Positions 25,180 to 35,900 of a stretch of 64,000 nucleotides of DNA are shown in pieces. Each line of letters begins with the position of its first letter. Positions within the stretch are counted from its first letter, which is position 1. The notes under the pieces were generated by a model. The model searched no databases, was not told the origin of the DNA, and saw only the letters and a list, made by a program, of their open reading frames with translations. The stretch is taken from NCBI RefSeq assembly GCF_000516985.1, contig NW_006917100.1:1725490-1789489 (forward strand), given 5' to 3'. The DNA is from Pestalotiopsis fici W106-1. Taxonomy: Eukaryota > Ascomycota > Sordariomycetes > Amphisphaeriales > Sporocadaceae. Position numbers and translations under genes: made by a program.

Positions 25180-26872
25180 TTATGCTTGAACCTTGACTCC
25201 GTTTGTGTACGGCTTCTTGGCATGACCATTGCCGTTGGACAGCAGAGCCGCCTTGGCCTTTTCCAGCAGCGAAATATCGCCATTGCTATTCCCATTGGCG
25301 TGTCCGTATCCGTTTCCGTTGGTGGCGCTGCCATTGACAACCTTGCTGCCCGGCGGGATGTCGGCCTCTTCTGCGGCGTCGTCGACGCTCTCGCCGTTCT
25401 CCGTGTAGCCCGTGTCGCTGCTGTCGACATAGGCTTCGATACCGGCACCCTGGCGGGGGTAGGTCTGGCAAATCTCCTTGTGCTTGCGCAGGGCGTCGCG
25501 CAGCTCGTGCTCGGACACGTCGTTGATGAATTTGCAGCTGCCCAGGGGGTTGGGCACGGCCAGACGCAACAGGCCGTCCCGGGTCTTGAGGATGGCGGCC
25601 GTGCCTTTATCCAAGACCTCGTCGTCAAACTGGGGGTGGTCAATGCTGAGTCCGGCACGCGAGAACAGGGTCAGCAGCCTGCGGTGCTCATCGGCGGAAA
25701 GGAGACCGCGCTTCATGGCTAGGGTGGCCGAGTAGGCCATGTCGATGGAGATGGCATGACCGTGTCGGAGAGGTGTCTCGGGCACCAACTCATGCAAGGG
25801 CGACCAGCTGTGACTCGAGTCAGAACCAAAAGAGGAAAGAATTTAGAGTTTTGCTCAAGATGCACTCACGTGTGGCCATAGGCAATGACTCTGTCAAGTC
25901 CGATCTCGTGCAGGTTGGGCGACTCCAAGCGGAGCATCTCGTAGATGCCCTCGCGGTTAATCTGAGTAATAATTGTTAGTCGTGATATGGTTACCAGTAG
26001 GACTTTGGTGAGGACTTGCGATATCGGCCGCCTTGCGGACCTCATCAGGAGCACCGTCTGCTCTGCCGAACCGGCACTCAATCAACTGCTCGCAGTACTT
26101 GTCCAGCAAGTCAAAGACCTCGAGGTGAGAACAGGATGAAATCTTGATAAGCTCGGCGAACCCATTTCGCACTTGGGCAATCGGTAGTGTGCGCAAAAAG
26201 GTAAAATCCAGAAAGGTGTGCATGGGCGCATGGTATGCACCCAGACGGTTCTTGTATCGGCCATAGTTGACGGCCACCTTGATGCTTACGCTGGCGTCAA
26301 TGAGACCAATGACGGTTGTGGGAATGCGAATAAAGTTGGTGTTGCGTCTGTACGCGGCGCAAGCGAAACTGGAGCTTGTGTTAGGGAGTGTAGCTCGCAT
26401 AATGAGTAATGACTGTTTGGAAAACCACTCACCCAGCAACGTCTGTGACCAGACCTCCTCCAACGACGAGAACGGGCTCCTAATCTCTAGTGTCAGAAGA
26501 CATTGTAATGTGAAGTGGAATGGAGAAGCAGTGTTTCCGTACCTTTCGAATGATACCAAAGTCTGTCATGGAATCACAAATCTCGAGGAATGTGTCAATG
26601 GTCTTTGCCTTTTCGCCAATCGAGGTCTTGTGGATTTTCAAATCGAGGCCATAGTGTCGAAAGTACTTTTCCATCTTGTGTCCATAGACGTTGTACACAT
26701 TCTTATCCGTGACGGCCAGCACCCGGCCCCAACGCTTGTAGCAATCTGCCAGATTGGGGTTGGCGACATCGAATACTCCGTCAATAAAGGTGAAGTCATA
26801 CTCGATCTTTTCGTAGCCTTCGACATGAAAGCCGTTCTTCGTCTCCGAAACGCTTGCTTTGAGGTCAGACAT
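25180..26872 (-). CDS. mysA: Sugar-phosphate cyclase, desmethyl-4-deoxygadusol synthase type (MysA-like)
   Basis: Five exons: 26543-26872, 26433-26479, 26020-26368, 25870-25961 and 25180-25807, 481 aa. It belongs to the dehydroquinate synthase-like fold. Visible blocks are [11 protein letters not shown] (about 117-127), [40 protein letters not shown] and GHTWSPLHE (NAD and metal binding). These follow the desmethyl-4-deoxygadusol synthase pattern more than dehydroquinate synthase. The known reaction converts sedoheptulose 7-phosphate to desmethyl-4-deoxygadusol, the first committed step to mycosporines. 2-epi-5-epi-valiolone synthase is the close alternative. The C-terminus carries a Gly/Asn-rich extension ([15 protein letters not shown]) beyond the enzyme core. 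The third intron (25962-26019) uses a GC donor (GCAAGT). It is divergent from the methyltransferase gene. Confidence 0.92.
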
Positions 26873-27793
26873 CTTGGTGACTGGAGATCACTAAAGTACC
26901 TATAATTTTGAATGAGATGGGAGTAGTAGATTGAGATGAACACGATGAAAACAGGAATACCCTTCTCATCGGGAGTTTTTGAGGAAATATGGGAAACTTT
27001 AAGGCCACTACTTTTCTCCATGGCCAGCAAAGGAATTCTGCCCATTTCCCATGTCTAGGACGTTTTTCTTGGATCCGAATCCACGCGTCATCACTATTGG
27101 GGGAACCCGCCGTAAATCCCAAGTCCCATTGTCACCGTATCTTTCGAAAACGGATGTACTTAGTTGAGAGCATCATGAGGAAAGCTTGACCCAAGGCAGT
27201 TTTACCCTTCGTGAGACGCGACGATCCGCGGACGATCAACAGTGCTACGAATCATATAGTAGCGCGCCCGCCTAGTGTGGTCCCTGATCGGCAATAGCTG
27301 TCTATGCAGGGAGTCTTTCTACCTGGGTCATCCTTAATTCAGCTTGCCGAGATGGTGGACTCAAGAAGGGGCTAGTAGTCGTCTAGAAGAATTAGTCCCA
27401 GTATAGAGTTGGCATTTGATCTGGAACACCATCCACGTTTCTGCACGTAACATATAGTAGAGTACTCTCGATGCGAGGCAGCTGATTGGCGGAAATGTGC
27501 TCCGGGTCACAGAGACGTACCTCTGCGTCTTCGTGTCGTCACGATAAGTCAATGACTCCAAGACACGGAGTAGTGACACATCACATTGCTTCGAGCCGCA
27601 TGCACCAACAACCGAATACAAGCGCAGACCAAGGCCCTTTAGTATTCTGACAGGCAGAATGCAAAGTCCGTCGTTGCCTAGAGCACCTTGTCCGAAGAGA
27701 AAAATCAACAGAAACGCGTGAAGCTCGAGAGCAATTTCTCAAAGATCGCGTCTCACACACTAGAAACTTGTCGATTTACCACCTTGAGTAGCC
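26873..27793. promoter_or_regulatory. Shared divergent promoter of cyclase and O-methyltransferase genes
   Basis: 921 bp between the two start codons, which suggests co-regulation. It contains a direct repeat ACGATC at 27221-27226 and 27232-27237 (11 bp period) around CGCGG. Paired GATC/CGATC elements resemble binding sites of the White Collar light-response complex. The role is inferred from sequence only. Confidence 0.4.
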
Positions 27794-28763
27794 ATGGCAG
27801 GGGCAGTACACAAGGACTTTAAAGGCACAGCCTATCAACCACAAGAAGAGGTCTATGTATGTCTCCGTGATATTCTTTTCTTGATTCTCCTTTGATTGTA
27901 TGTTTTTCTCAAGTCTGATTCTTTTGCAGTTTAACGATGGACGAGAAATAGCTCTCTTACACTTCATCTACAGCCACCCAAACTTGGAACAACTGCGCGG
28001 CAATCCGCAGAAAGTCCTCGATGCCATTGACGAATATGGCAAAACCAAAAAGTACCTCATGAATATCGGCGAGTACAAGTCCAAGACCGTCGTGGACTTG
28101 ATTGCCGAAGTCAAACCCCAGGTCATGGTCGAGATTGGTGCTTATGTCGGGTACTCTGCCATTGCGTTCGCGGCCGCCATGAAAAGAGCCGGCGGCAAGC
28201 GGTACTACAGTCTAGAGCACAATCCCGAGTTCGGGGCCGTGACCTCGTCGCTGGTTGATCTCGCCGGCCTCGGCGATATCGTGACCGTGGTCATCGGCTC
28301 CAGCTCGGATGGGCTGCGGCGTTTACATCGAGACGGCGTGGTAGAGCACATTGATCTGCTCTTCCTGGACCACCAGAAACCGTTTTACACGCCGGATCTC
28401 AAACTGTGTGAAGAACTTGGTCTTGTGGGATACGGATCGGTTTATGCGGCGGACAATGGTATTACATGCCTGGACGCCTTGTCCTATGTCCAGTCTTTTA
28501 TACTAACCTCTCCACAGTGGTCAAACCGGGCAATCCTCCGTACCTCGAGTATGTTAGAAGCACCGTCGATCAGAAACGCCAGCGGTTTGCATCTGCCAGC
28601 AACGATGGGCCCAAGGGTAACCCCGATCTCGTATACAAGAGCGAATTTGTGGAAGGATGGGAGCCGAGTGGCGTGCCGGTAAGATGCGACACTCCTGACA
28701 AGAATCAATTGATGCTGACGTTGATAGGATGCTCTTGAAATCACAAGATGTGTAAAGGTTTAG
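27794..28763 (+). CDS. COMT-type O-methyltransferase, putative 4-deoxygadusol-forming step
   Basis: Four exons: 27794-27856, 27930-28458, 28518-28678 and 28728-28763, 262 aa. Each intron has GT-AG ends and the frame closes precisely. It is a class I SAM-dependent methyltransferase: motif I is VEIGAYVGYS (about 88-97). The catechol O-methyltransferase metal and lysine motif is LFLDHQKPFY (D168, K171), with D196-N197 in AADNV and the ending DALEITRCVKV. In the mycosporine pathway an O-methyltransferase converts desmethyl-4-deoxygadusol to 4-deoxygadusol. The divergent pairing with the cyclase supports that role. Its family differs from the CCoAOMT-like cyanobacterial MysB, so the assignment by context needs testing. 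A separate catechol methyltransferase is the alternative. Confidence 0.9.
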
Positions 28764-29565
28764 TCAAGTGGAGTTTTGAGCGCACGATTCACAATGGGTG
28801 TATCGTAAAGTTGTGAGAACCTTTGAGACGATTAAACGGCAGTAATTCCTAGATACTCCTTGAAAGATACAACTGCTCCCCATTATCGTATGATTTATGC
28901 CTAGATCAAAATGCTTACTGAGTGCGGCCGCATGGCTTGGATGAAAACAAAGATTGAACTGGTTTAGATTTAATTGCGCGATAATCGAATAAGTTGTAGT
29001 AGGCGAGACGCATCTAGCCCACTCATATTGATCTGATGCGTACAAGCGATGTCCGTTGAAGTCGGCTCATACTAGCTAGGCCTATGCACTTTGAATGCCT
29101 CGCCCGCAATCCGTCGCTCAGGAATGTAGATCGTGCTATTGTGCAAGCATTAGTTTACTTTTTCCATGGCTCGACAGCATGGTATTGATTGATGTGTTGT
29201 TCTTTTCTTGTGGGGTTGATGATTCATGAGTGGCAGGTTAAGACATTTGACTACTACTAGGACGATAGTTTTTGGAGGTGCTCATCATCTCAATGATATC
29301 CATGCATGTACAAACATAAATTCCTTCAAGCATCATTCAAACCAAGAGTTTATTCATTTATCAAACTTTGCACTAATCTCGCGTGCTTGATTTGCCGCGC
29401 TACGCGAAAACTCAATTGCTGTCAAACCACCTCCATGATCTAGCTCCGTTATATCCACCAAAATACCAGCGCAGTGCTTTGCATCAGCACACACGAAGCC
29501 GTTGTAGAGACAGCTCACTTTCTACGTGCGGCGCACTTGTGTTGTCTAAAAGACTGTAGCTAATC
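28764..29565. other. Intergenic region between methyltransferase and ATP-grasp gene
   Basis: 802 bp, presumably a 3' UTR and then the promoter of the ATP-grasp gene. No coding frame or repeat stands out. Confidence 0.45.
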
Positions 29566-31128
29566 ATGATTCGAATGGGTTTATACAGCGCCACTCGTTC
29601 TCTTGCGCTGGTCGCCGTCAGTGTGATACTGGCTCCTTGGTCGATTGCATTGGCGTTGCTGGTCATTTTCTTCCGACCATGGGCATCGATGCTGGGATCA
29701 TCAAGATATCCAAAGCCGAAATGCCTCAGTCCAGTCAGGAGCCGAACAGTTCTCGTCACTGGGGTTGGCATGGCCAAAGGCTTGACAATTGCGCGCGCCT
29801 TTTATCTCCAGGGTCATCGGGTTGTGGGTGCTGATTTCGAGAACCAAGCCATTCCTTGCTCCGGGCGGTACTCAAAGGGCCTCTCGAAATTCAGATCAAT
29901 GAAATCACCGTCTTCTTCCGTACAGTCCTCGCGAAGCTACGTTCAGCAGATGCTGCGGATAGTCAGGGAAGAAGATGTCGATCTCTGGGTATCTTGCTCC
30001 GGCGTCGCTAGTGCCCTCGAGGATGCCAAGGCCAAGGAGCTCATTGAGCGGGAAACAAGATGCAAGTGTATCCAATTCGGGGTCCAAGAAACGGAAACAT
30101 TGCATGAAAAGGACTTGTTCATGCGCGAGGCACATAGACTCGGTCTGCCCGTTCCAGAAACACACAACTTGACATGCCCAGACGATGCTCTAAACATATT
30201 ATTGAAATTCCATGGCATGTCTCCAGCCCGCAAGTTTATACTCAAAACCGTTGGAGTGGACGATGCCAATCGCGGGAACATGACGCTCCTCCCACTCGAC
30301 ACCAAAGAGGCAACAAAGAGGTACATATCCCGCCTCTCCATCAGCCCGCAACGTCCCTGGATCCTTCAAGAATTCATCACAGGAGGCGAAGAGTATTGTA
30401 CTCACGCCTTGATTGTCCGGGGAGAGGTCAAGTGCTTCGTAGCCTGCCCAAGCGCCGAGCTCCTCATGCACTACCGGGCCCTGGAACCCCAATCGGCGCT
30501 GTCGCGGGCCATGCTGGCCTTTACGCGCGAGTACATTTTTCGCTCGCCCAACTCGGAGCAGTTCACGGGCCACCTGAGCTTTGACTTCATGGTCCGGGAC
30601 AGCGCCGTGGATGAGCACACAATTGAGCGGTCCCTCTACGCCATTGAGTGCAATCCGCGCGCCCACACGGCCGTGACGCTCTTTGCCCAGCAGCAACACG
30701 GCAGCGGCGGTGACGGCGCTGCCACAACGTCAGCCATGGTCAAGGCGTACCTGTCGGCCCTCGAGGAGACGCCCGAGAGCTATGCTCATGTACTGAAGCA
30801 GAATGGACTGCGGGAGGAAATGATTGTGTTCCCTCCCAAGAGCACACTGCCAAGATTCTGGATCGCTCATGATCTTTTCACTCTTGTTCTCCAGCCCATA
30901 TTGAACTTTGTTGCCGGCCAAAAGTCTGTTCATCAGCTTTTCTGTTGTTTAACGGAGTTCCTGATTCATGTTTTGACTTGGAAGGAGGGCACTTTCGAGG
31001 TATGGGATCCGTGGCCAGCTGTAGTGTTGTACCATGTTTACTGGCCCCTCACCATACTATCGGCATGGTGGAGAGGAGATGATTGGAGTAGGGTCAATGT
31101 TAGTACGACAAAGATGTTTGCCTGCTGA
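29566..31128 (+). CDS. mysC: Membrane-associated ATP-grasp ligase (MysC-like)
   Basis: A single exon of 520 aa. The N-terminus has a hydrophobic segment (about 12-36, SLALVAVSVILAP to LLVIFF), followed by a Rossmann-like start VLVTGVGMAKGL. The ATP-grasp core includes FILKTVGVDDANRGNM (K227), PWILQEFITGGEEYCTH and the metal-binding YAIECNPRAHTAV (E361, N363). This combination and the N-terminal anchor match MysC, which ligates an amino acid (glycine in cyanobacteria) to 4-deoxygadusol through an acyl-phosphate-like activation of the ring. The C-terminal 90 residues contain more hydrophobic, possibly membrane-contacting helices. It lies downstream of the methyltransferase in the same direction. 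The amino acid used here cannot be read from sequence. Confidence 0.92.
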   Translation: MIRMGLYSATRSLALVAVSVILAPWSIALALLVIFFRPWASMLGSSRYPKPKCLSPVRSRTVLVTGVGMAKGLTIARAFYLQGHRVVGADFENQAIPCSGRYSKGLSKFRSMKSPSSSVQSSRSYVQQMLRIVREEDVDLWVSCSGVASALEDAKAKELIERETRCKCIQFGVQETETLHEKDLFMREAHRLGLPVPETHNLTCPDDALNILLKFHGMSPARKFILKTVGVDDANRGNMTLLPLDTKEATKRYISRLSISPQRPWILQEFITGGEEYCTHALIVRGEVKCFVACPSAELLMHYRALEPQSALSRAMLAFTREYIFRSPNSEQFTGHLSFDFMVRDSAVDEHTIERSLYAIECNPRAHTAVTLFAQQQHGSGGDGAATTSAMVKAYLSALEETPESYAHVLKQNGLREEMIVFPPKSTLPRFWIAHDLFTLVLQPILNFVAGQKSVHQLFCCLTEFLIHVLTWKEGTFEVWDPWPAVVLYHVYWPLTILSAWWRGDDWSRVNVSTTKMFAC

Positions 31129-31328
31129 AAAACAAAGGCCGGAGTGTTTATATAGCTTCCATGTATGGCTCATGTGCTACTCGTATTCGATCGTTATGAA
31201 ACGTGTATTAATGTAAGGACTGTTGCTGTATTTTCCAGAATATTTATAATTGGCGATGGGAAATGTAGAGTAGGGTATATAATACTATTTGCCCGAGAAT
31301 AAATGTTATATACATTCTATACTTGAGT

Positions 31329-32232
31329 CTATTCGTCCACTGCCTTCACGATAGCTCCATCTCGGCCTTGGTCAAGCTGGTTCAAAATGGCCATGTCATC
31401 ATCGTCCAGGTCGAATCTATAAACATCCGCATTCTCCTTGATGCGAGAAGGCGTGTCGCTCTTGGGAAGGGGTATATATCCTCTTTGAAGTGACCATCGA
31501 ATCAGTACCTGAGAAGCGGTGACTTTGTGCTTCTCGGAAATTTTCTTGAGGGCTGGGTCATCCGATTTCTTGTTCCTTACAATGGGACAGTATGCCTCCA
31601 CTGCAATGTTGTGCTGTCCACAGTATTTCACCGTCTTTGCTTGTTGGCACCACGGATGCAACTGTGTCAAACGTATTAGGGTACCGACTCATCGATTTGT
31701 TTGTTGGCTGCAAGTCACTCACCTCGATTTGGTTCACATGAGGCGGCCAGACCTCTGCATACTCCTTCATCTCTTCAATATGCTGAACGCCATAATTGCT
31801 GACTCCAATACTTTTGGCTCCTCCCTCCTTGTAAAGCCTCTCCAGAGCTTGCCACAGCTCCTTGCGCTTCTCCCTCCCACAGTTGGAGCTGTGAATCAAG
31901 AACAGATCAACGTAGCCCCCGGTGCGGTCGAGCTTCTCAACACTTTCCAGACACTGCCTGTAGCTCTTATCCACGGAACCGGCTGCATCAAGTATCTTGG
32001 TCGTCAGGTATACATTGTCACGCGATAGACCCGCCTTCTTCCATGCCTCTCCGACCTGGTTCTCGTTGCTGTAGAATTGCGCCGTGTCAATGTGTCTGTA
32101 GCCGTTGTCCAGCGCCGCCAAACACGACTGCACGCATACTTCTGGCGGTGATTTGTAAACGCCAAAGCCAAGCCGCGGGACCGTTTGAGAGTTTGACAGC
32201 TCAAGGATATCCGAGATTGCTTTGGGTATCAT
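31329..32232 (-). CDS. Aldo-keto reductase in the mycosporine cluster
   Basis: Two exons, 31723-32232 and 31329-31661, 280 aa; the intron at 31662-31722 has a GTGAGT donor and CACAG acceptor. The catalytic tetrad is complete: D49 and Y54 in GYRHIDTAQFY, K79 in YLTTKI and H114 in FLIHSS. The NADPH-site block IPLPKSDTPSRIKEN is present, and the start VPRLGFGVYKSP is typical. Family members reduce aldehydes and ketones with NADPH. It lies between the ATP-grasp and A-T-R genes and is divergent from the latter, so it may reduce an aldehyde released by the A-T-R enzyme to an alcohol. That pairing is inference. Confidence 0.92.
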
Positions 32233-32904
32233 GTTGGCGTGCGGTCAGGTTGAATACTTTGATTATCGCTGGCCGGGGGATGGGATGCCGTGAACACTGC
32301 TAATGGATGCAAACGCGCATACATGACTATCCGGATTGGAATATTCAATTATGCAAATTATTTCATCCCGCCTGGACGAGAAATATCCGGTATTGTTGAG
32401 GAAACGCCATGCATGAGCAACTGAACCTACTTGGTGCGTTTGTGCGGCTACATGCCAATTCTCCAAGTCGATGACCTCATGATGACCCATACCAAGCTCG
32501 TGAGTGAGTCTGGACTGATCCAACTGAATTGGTACGAGACCTCTCATATTTCATTACTTGAATGTATAATGTAATGAAAACAGAGGAGCAATACTGACCT
32601 AAATCAATTAACGCCGTGCAAGGGCTTTGAACTCCTGCCTGATACGTTTGTAGCGCTGGGATCTCACAAAATATGATCCCACAATGTTGCATTAGAGCGG
32701 AATGGCACACGAATCTCATGACAACAGAGTTACTAGGCTGGCCAGATATGCCAATCATTAAACATGAAAAGTTTTAGACCTTTTCCCGTTTCATACGTTT
32801 ATTGAAATATGTACCCGTCTTTGCCAGTGGAGAAAAGCTCAGATTGCTCTCGGTCTTGTCGAATAAAGCTCCGAGGGCCGAATAATGAACTATAATCAGA
32901 GTGC
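32233..32904. promoter_or_regulatory. Divergent promoter of aldo-keto reductase and A-T-R genes
   Basis: 672 bp between two divergent start codons. AT-rich, no coding frame; shared regulation of both genes is plausible. Confidence 0.4.
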
Positions 32905-35900
32905 ATGATTTCCTTTTTGAGGTTTGCATTCATCCATGTACAGTTGATGGCTACGTTTGTCGCAACTCAGCCATTGCTACGTACTATGAATATGGGTGAC
33001 ACGGATTTGAAAGCCTTGAATTACTTCACCTGCACGCTGGGCGAATCTGCAGAATGGAAAGGCCAACAGCCAAAAGGTGCCAAGACAGCTTATCATACTG
33101 TTCTCCAGCTCGTAGACAACAAGGCGCAGGAGACACCCGACGACCCTGCCATTGGGTTTGCAGATTTCACTGCTCATCAGCATGATGATGGTGAGTCGTC
33201 CCACTAGTAAATATAACCAGTCTCTCGTCTGACGATCGACAAGGCTTGCCCTTTCTTACATTCGGTGCCCTGAACAGCCGGTCCAGGGATGCCGCCAGAA
33301 TTCTGTCCAGAGAATTGCACGGAGCTATCAAAAACGAGTCACCTGCGATGATCGGGTTGCTATGCAGCAGCAGCCTCGACTTTGTACTGACATGGCTGGG
33401 CCTGATGCGCTTGGGTCATACAGCCTTGCTCCTTGCGTAGGTGACCTACATTCCTGTCAATACCGAATACATCGCTCATCTCCAATTTGCAGACCACAGC
33501 TTGAGGCTCCAGCAATTAAACATCTATGCGAGGGTGAAGCGGCAATGACAATACTCATAGACAAGACGCATGAAAAATGGACAACGCAACCCATTGAGGG
33601 CATCACCTTTCAGCACATCCCAGACTACCAGTGCGCAGATGCCAAAGCAACCATATCCCCAAATCAGCATGTTCCGAAAAGCTCAGACGTTGCGTATCTG
33701 AGACATACCTCGGGCACATCATCAGGTCTACCCAAGCCCATAGTTCAAACCCATTGGGGAGCCGTCGGCGTGCTGCCACGCTTGACGGGCCATGAGCACA
33801 GCGCCACCTTTACCACGACGCCCCTTTACCACGGCGGCCTGGCCGATTGTTTTCGTGCATGGACGGGCGGTGCCATGATATGGTTCTTCCCCGAGGGGAA
33901 AGTGCCCGTCACCGAAACTAATGTCAGAAAGGCAATTGAGTTCTCAAGGAAAAATAGCCCATCTAGCGTGTGCGTGGAGTATTTTACCAGCGTGCCGTAT
34001 GTCCTGCAGGGCCTCGCCAGCGATCGCGAGGGCCTGCGGCTACTCCAGGGAATGAGTCTGGTAGGCGTCGGAGGAGCTGCGCTCGCAGCCACCGTGGGCG
34101 ATGAACTCGTGCGGCAAGGTGTGAAGCTTGTCTCGCGGATGGGCAGCGCCGAATGCGGGTTCCTCATGTCGTCGCACCGCGACTACGATAGCGACAAGGA
34201 GTGGCAGTACCTGCGACCCGTGACGAACGATGAATTTATCTCTTTCGAGCCCCGAGACGGCGGCTTGTTTGAGCTCGTGGCCAAGCCTGGTTGGCCTTTG
34301 AGAACGAAGCAGAATCGTCAGGACGGGTCGTACGCAACTTCTGATTTATTCCAACCGCACGATGCTATATCGAATGCGTGGCGGTATCATAGCAGATCCG
34401 ATGCGCAAATCACTTTAGCCAACGGCAAAAAGTTCGACCCAGCTCCGCTCGAAGGAGACATTCTGGGTGGAGCTGATCTGCTCGAAGACATCTTCGTGTT
34501 TGGCACGGGACGAGAATTTCCAGGCGCACTCTTATTTCCCAGGTCGGAAAATCTGTCCAAAGCCAAAGTCATAGAGGGTGTGTGGCCTTCTATAGAGCGC
34601 ATCAACAGTGCTTCGCAAAGCCACTCTCGTCTCACCAAAACAGCCTTGGTGGTGGTGTCCAAGAAGGGCGGCCAAGAAAATCTAGAAAAGAGCAGCAAAG
34701 GAACCGTCATGAGACGTCAAGCGGAAGAAAAATATGCAGAGCTGATTGAGTCTGTCTACGGAGCTGGGAAGGATCAGCACTTTCACCATGAGACTCTGAA
34801 TACAGCACAGCTTCAGGAGATGATCGTGGGGAAGTTCTCACAAATTATCGACCGAGTCATTGATCCTGATGATGACATTTTCAGGCAAGGAGTCGACTCG
34901 ATTGCTTGTATTCAAATACGCAAGCTGGTGGAGACCAGTCTTGTACCGCCTGGATCGTGCCCATTGCCACTCAATGTCATCTATGAGCAGCAGACAGTCC
35001 GGAACTTGGCGTTATATATTCAGACTGTGCGGCAAGGTAACGAAAAGGGCAATTGCCTTGAGAATACAGCTATCGAGAGTTCCGAGATGAAGCAGATGGC
35101 CACATTGACTAAAGTGTACAGAGACTTTGATCCTGCAACAGTATCTCAGGTCAAATCAAGGGAAGGGAATCGTCGCGGCATCATTCTGACAGGCGCAACC
35201 GGGGCACTTGGGGCTCATCTCTTACACTGTTTGCGAGAATCTCCTGAGATGCGCAAAATATATTGTCTTGTTCGTGCGCAAACAGCGAACGCAGCCCATG
35301 AACGAGTGTCCCAAAGTCTACGAGCGCGTGGACTCTGTGAGCTGGAACAATTCGCATCGCACCCATCCCTCGAGCAAAAGGTAGTCTGTCTACCATGTGA
35401 CATTTTCAATGCACATCTAGGACTCTCGGAAGAGATGAGAGGCCGCATCAGCCAGGATTGTTCCATCTTTGTCCATGCGGCTTGGACAGTGAATTTCAGC
35501 CTTCGACTAGGCTCATTCGAGGACCACATCCGCGGACTGCATCATATGATTCGATTTGCAATTTCCATTGGATCGAATCTTGTCTTTGTGAGCTCCACGG
35601 CTTCAGTGAGCAGGTCGTCGGAGCAGCGCATACTCGAGTCGATCCCATCGAACCCATCCGACGCCGCTCCGTTGGGTTATTCTAGGTCAAAGTGGGTAGC
35701 GGAGCAGGTCTGTTCAGCAGCGAATCATCACTGCGTCAGCAAGGCGGCAGAAGAAGATTTTGTCCATGGACATCCTCAAGTGTCCGTTGTCCGTGTTGGT
35801 CAGCTGTGCGGAAATGCAGCTGGTGTTTGGAATGCCAGCGAAGCATACCCGCTAATGCTCTCGACGGCAAAGATCACCGGCTGCCTGCCCGACTTGCAGG

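Noticed and set aside
25171..25722. 183-codon plus-strand frame
   Set aside because: Antisense to the last exon of the cyclase.
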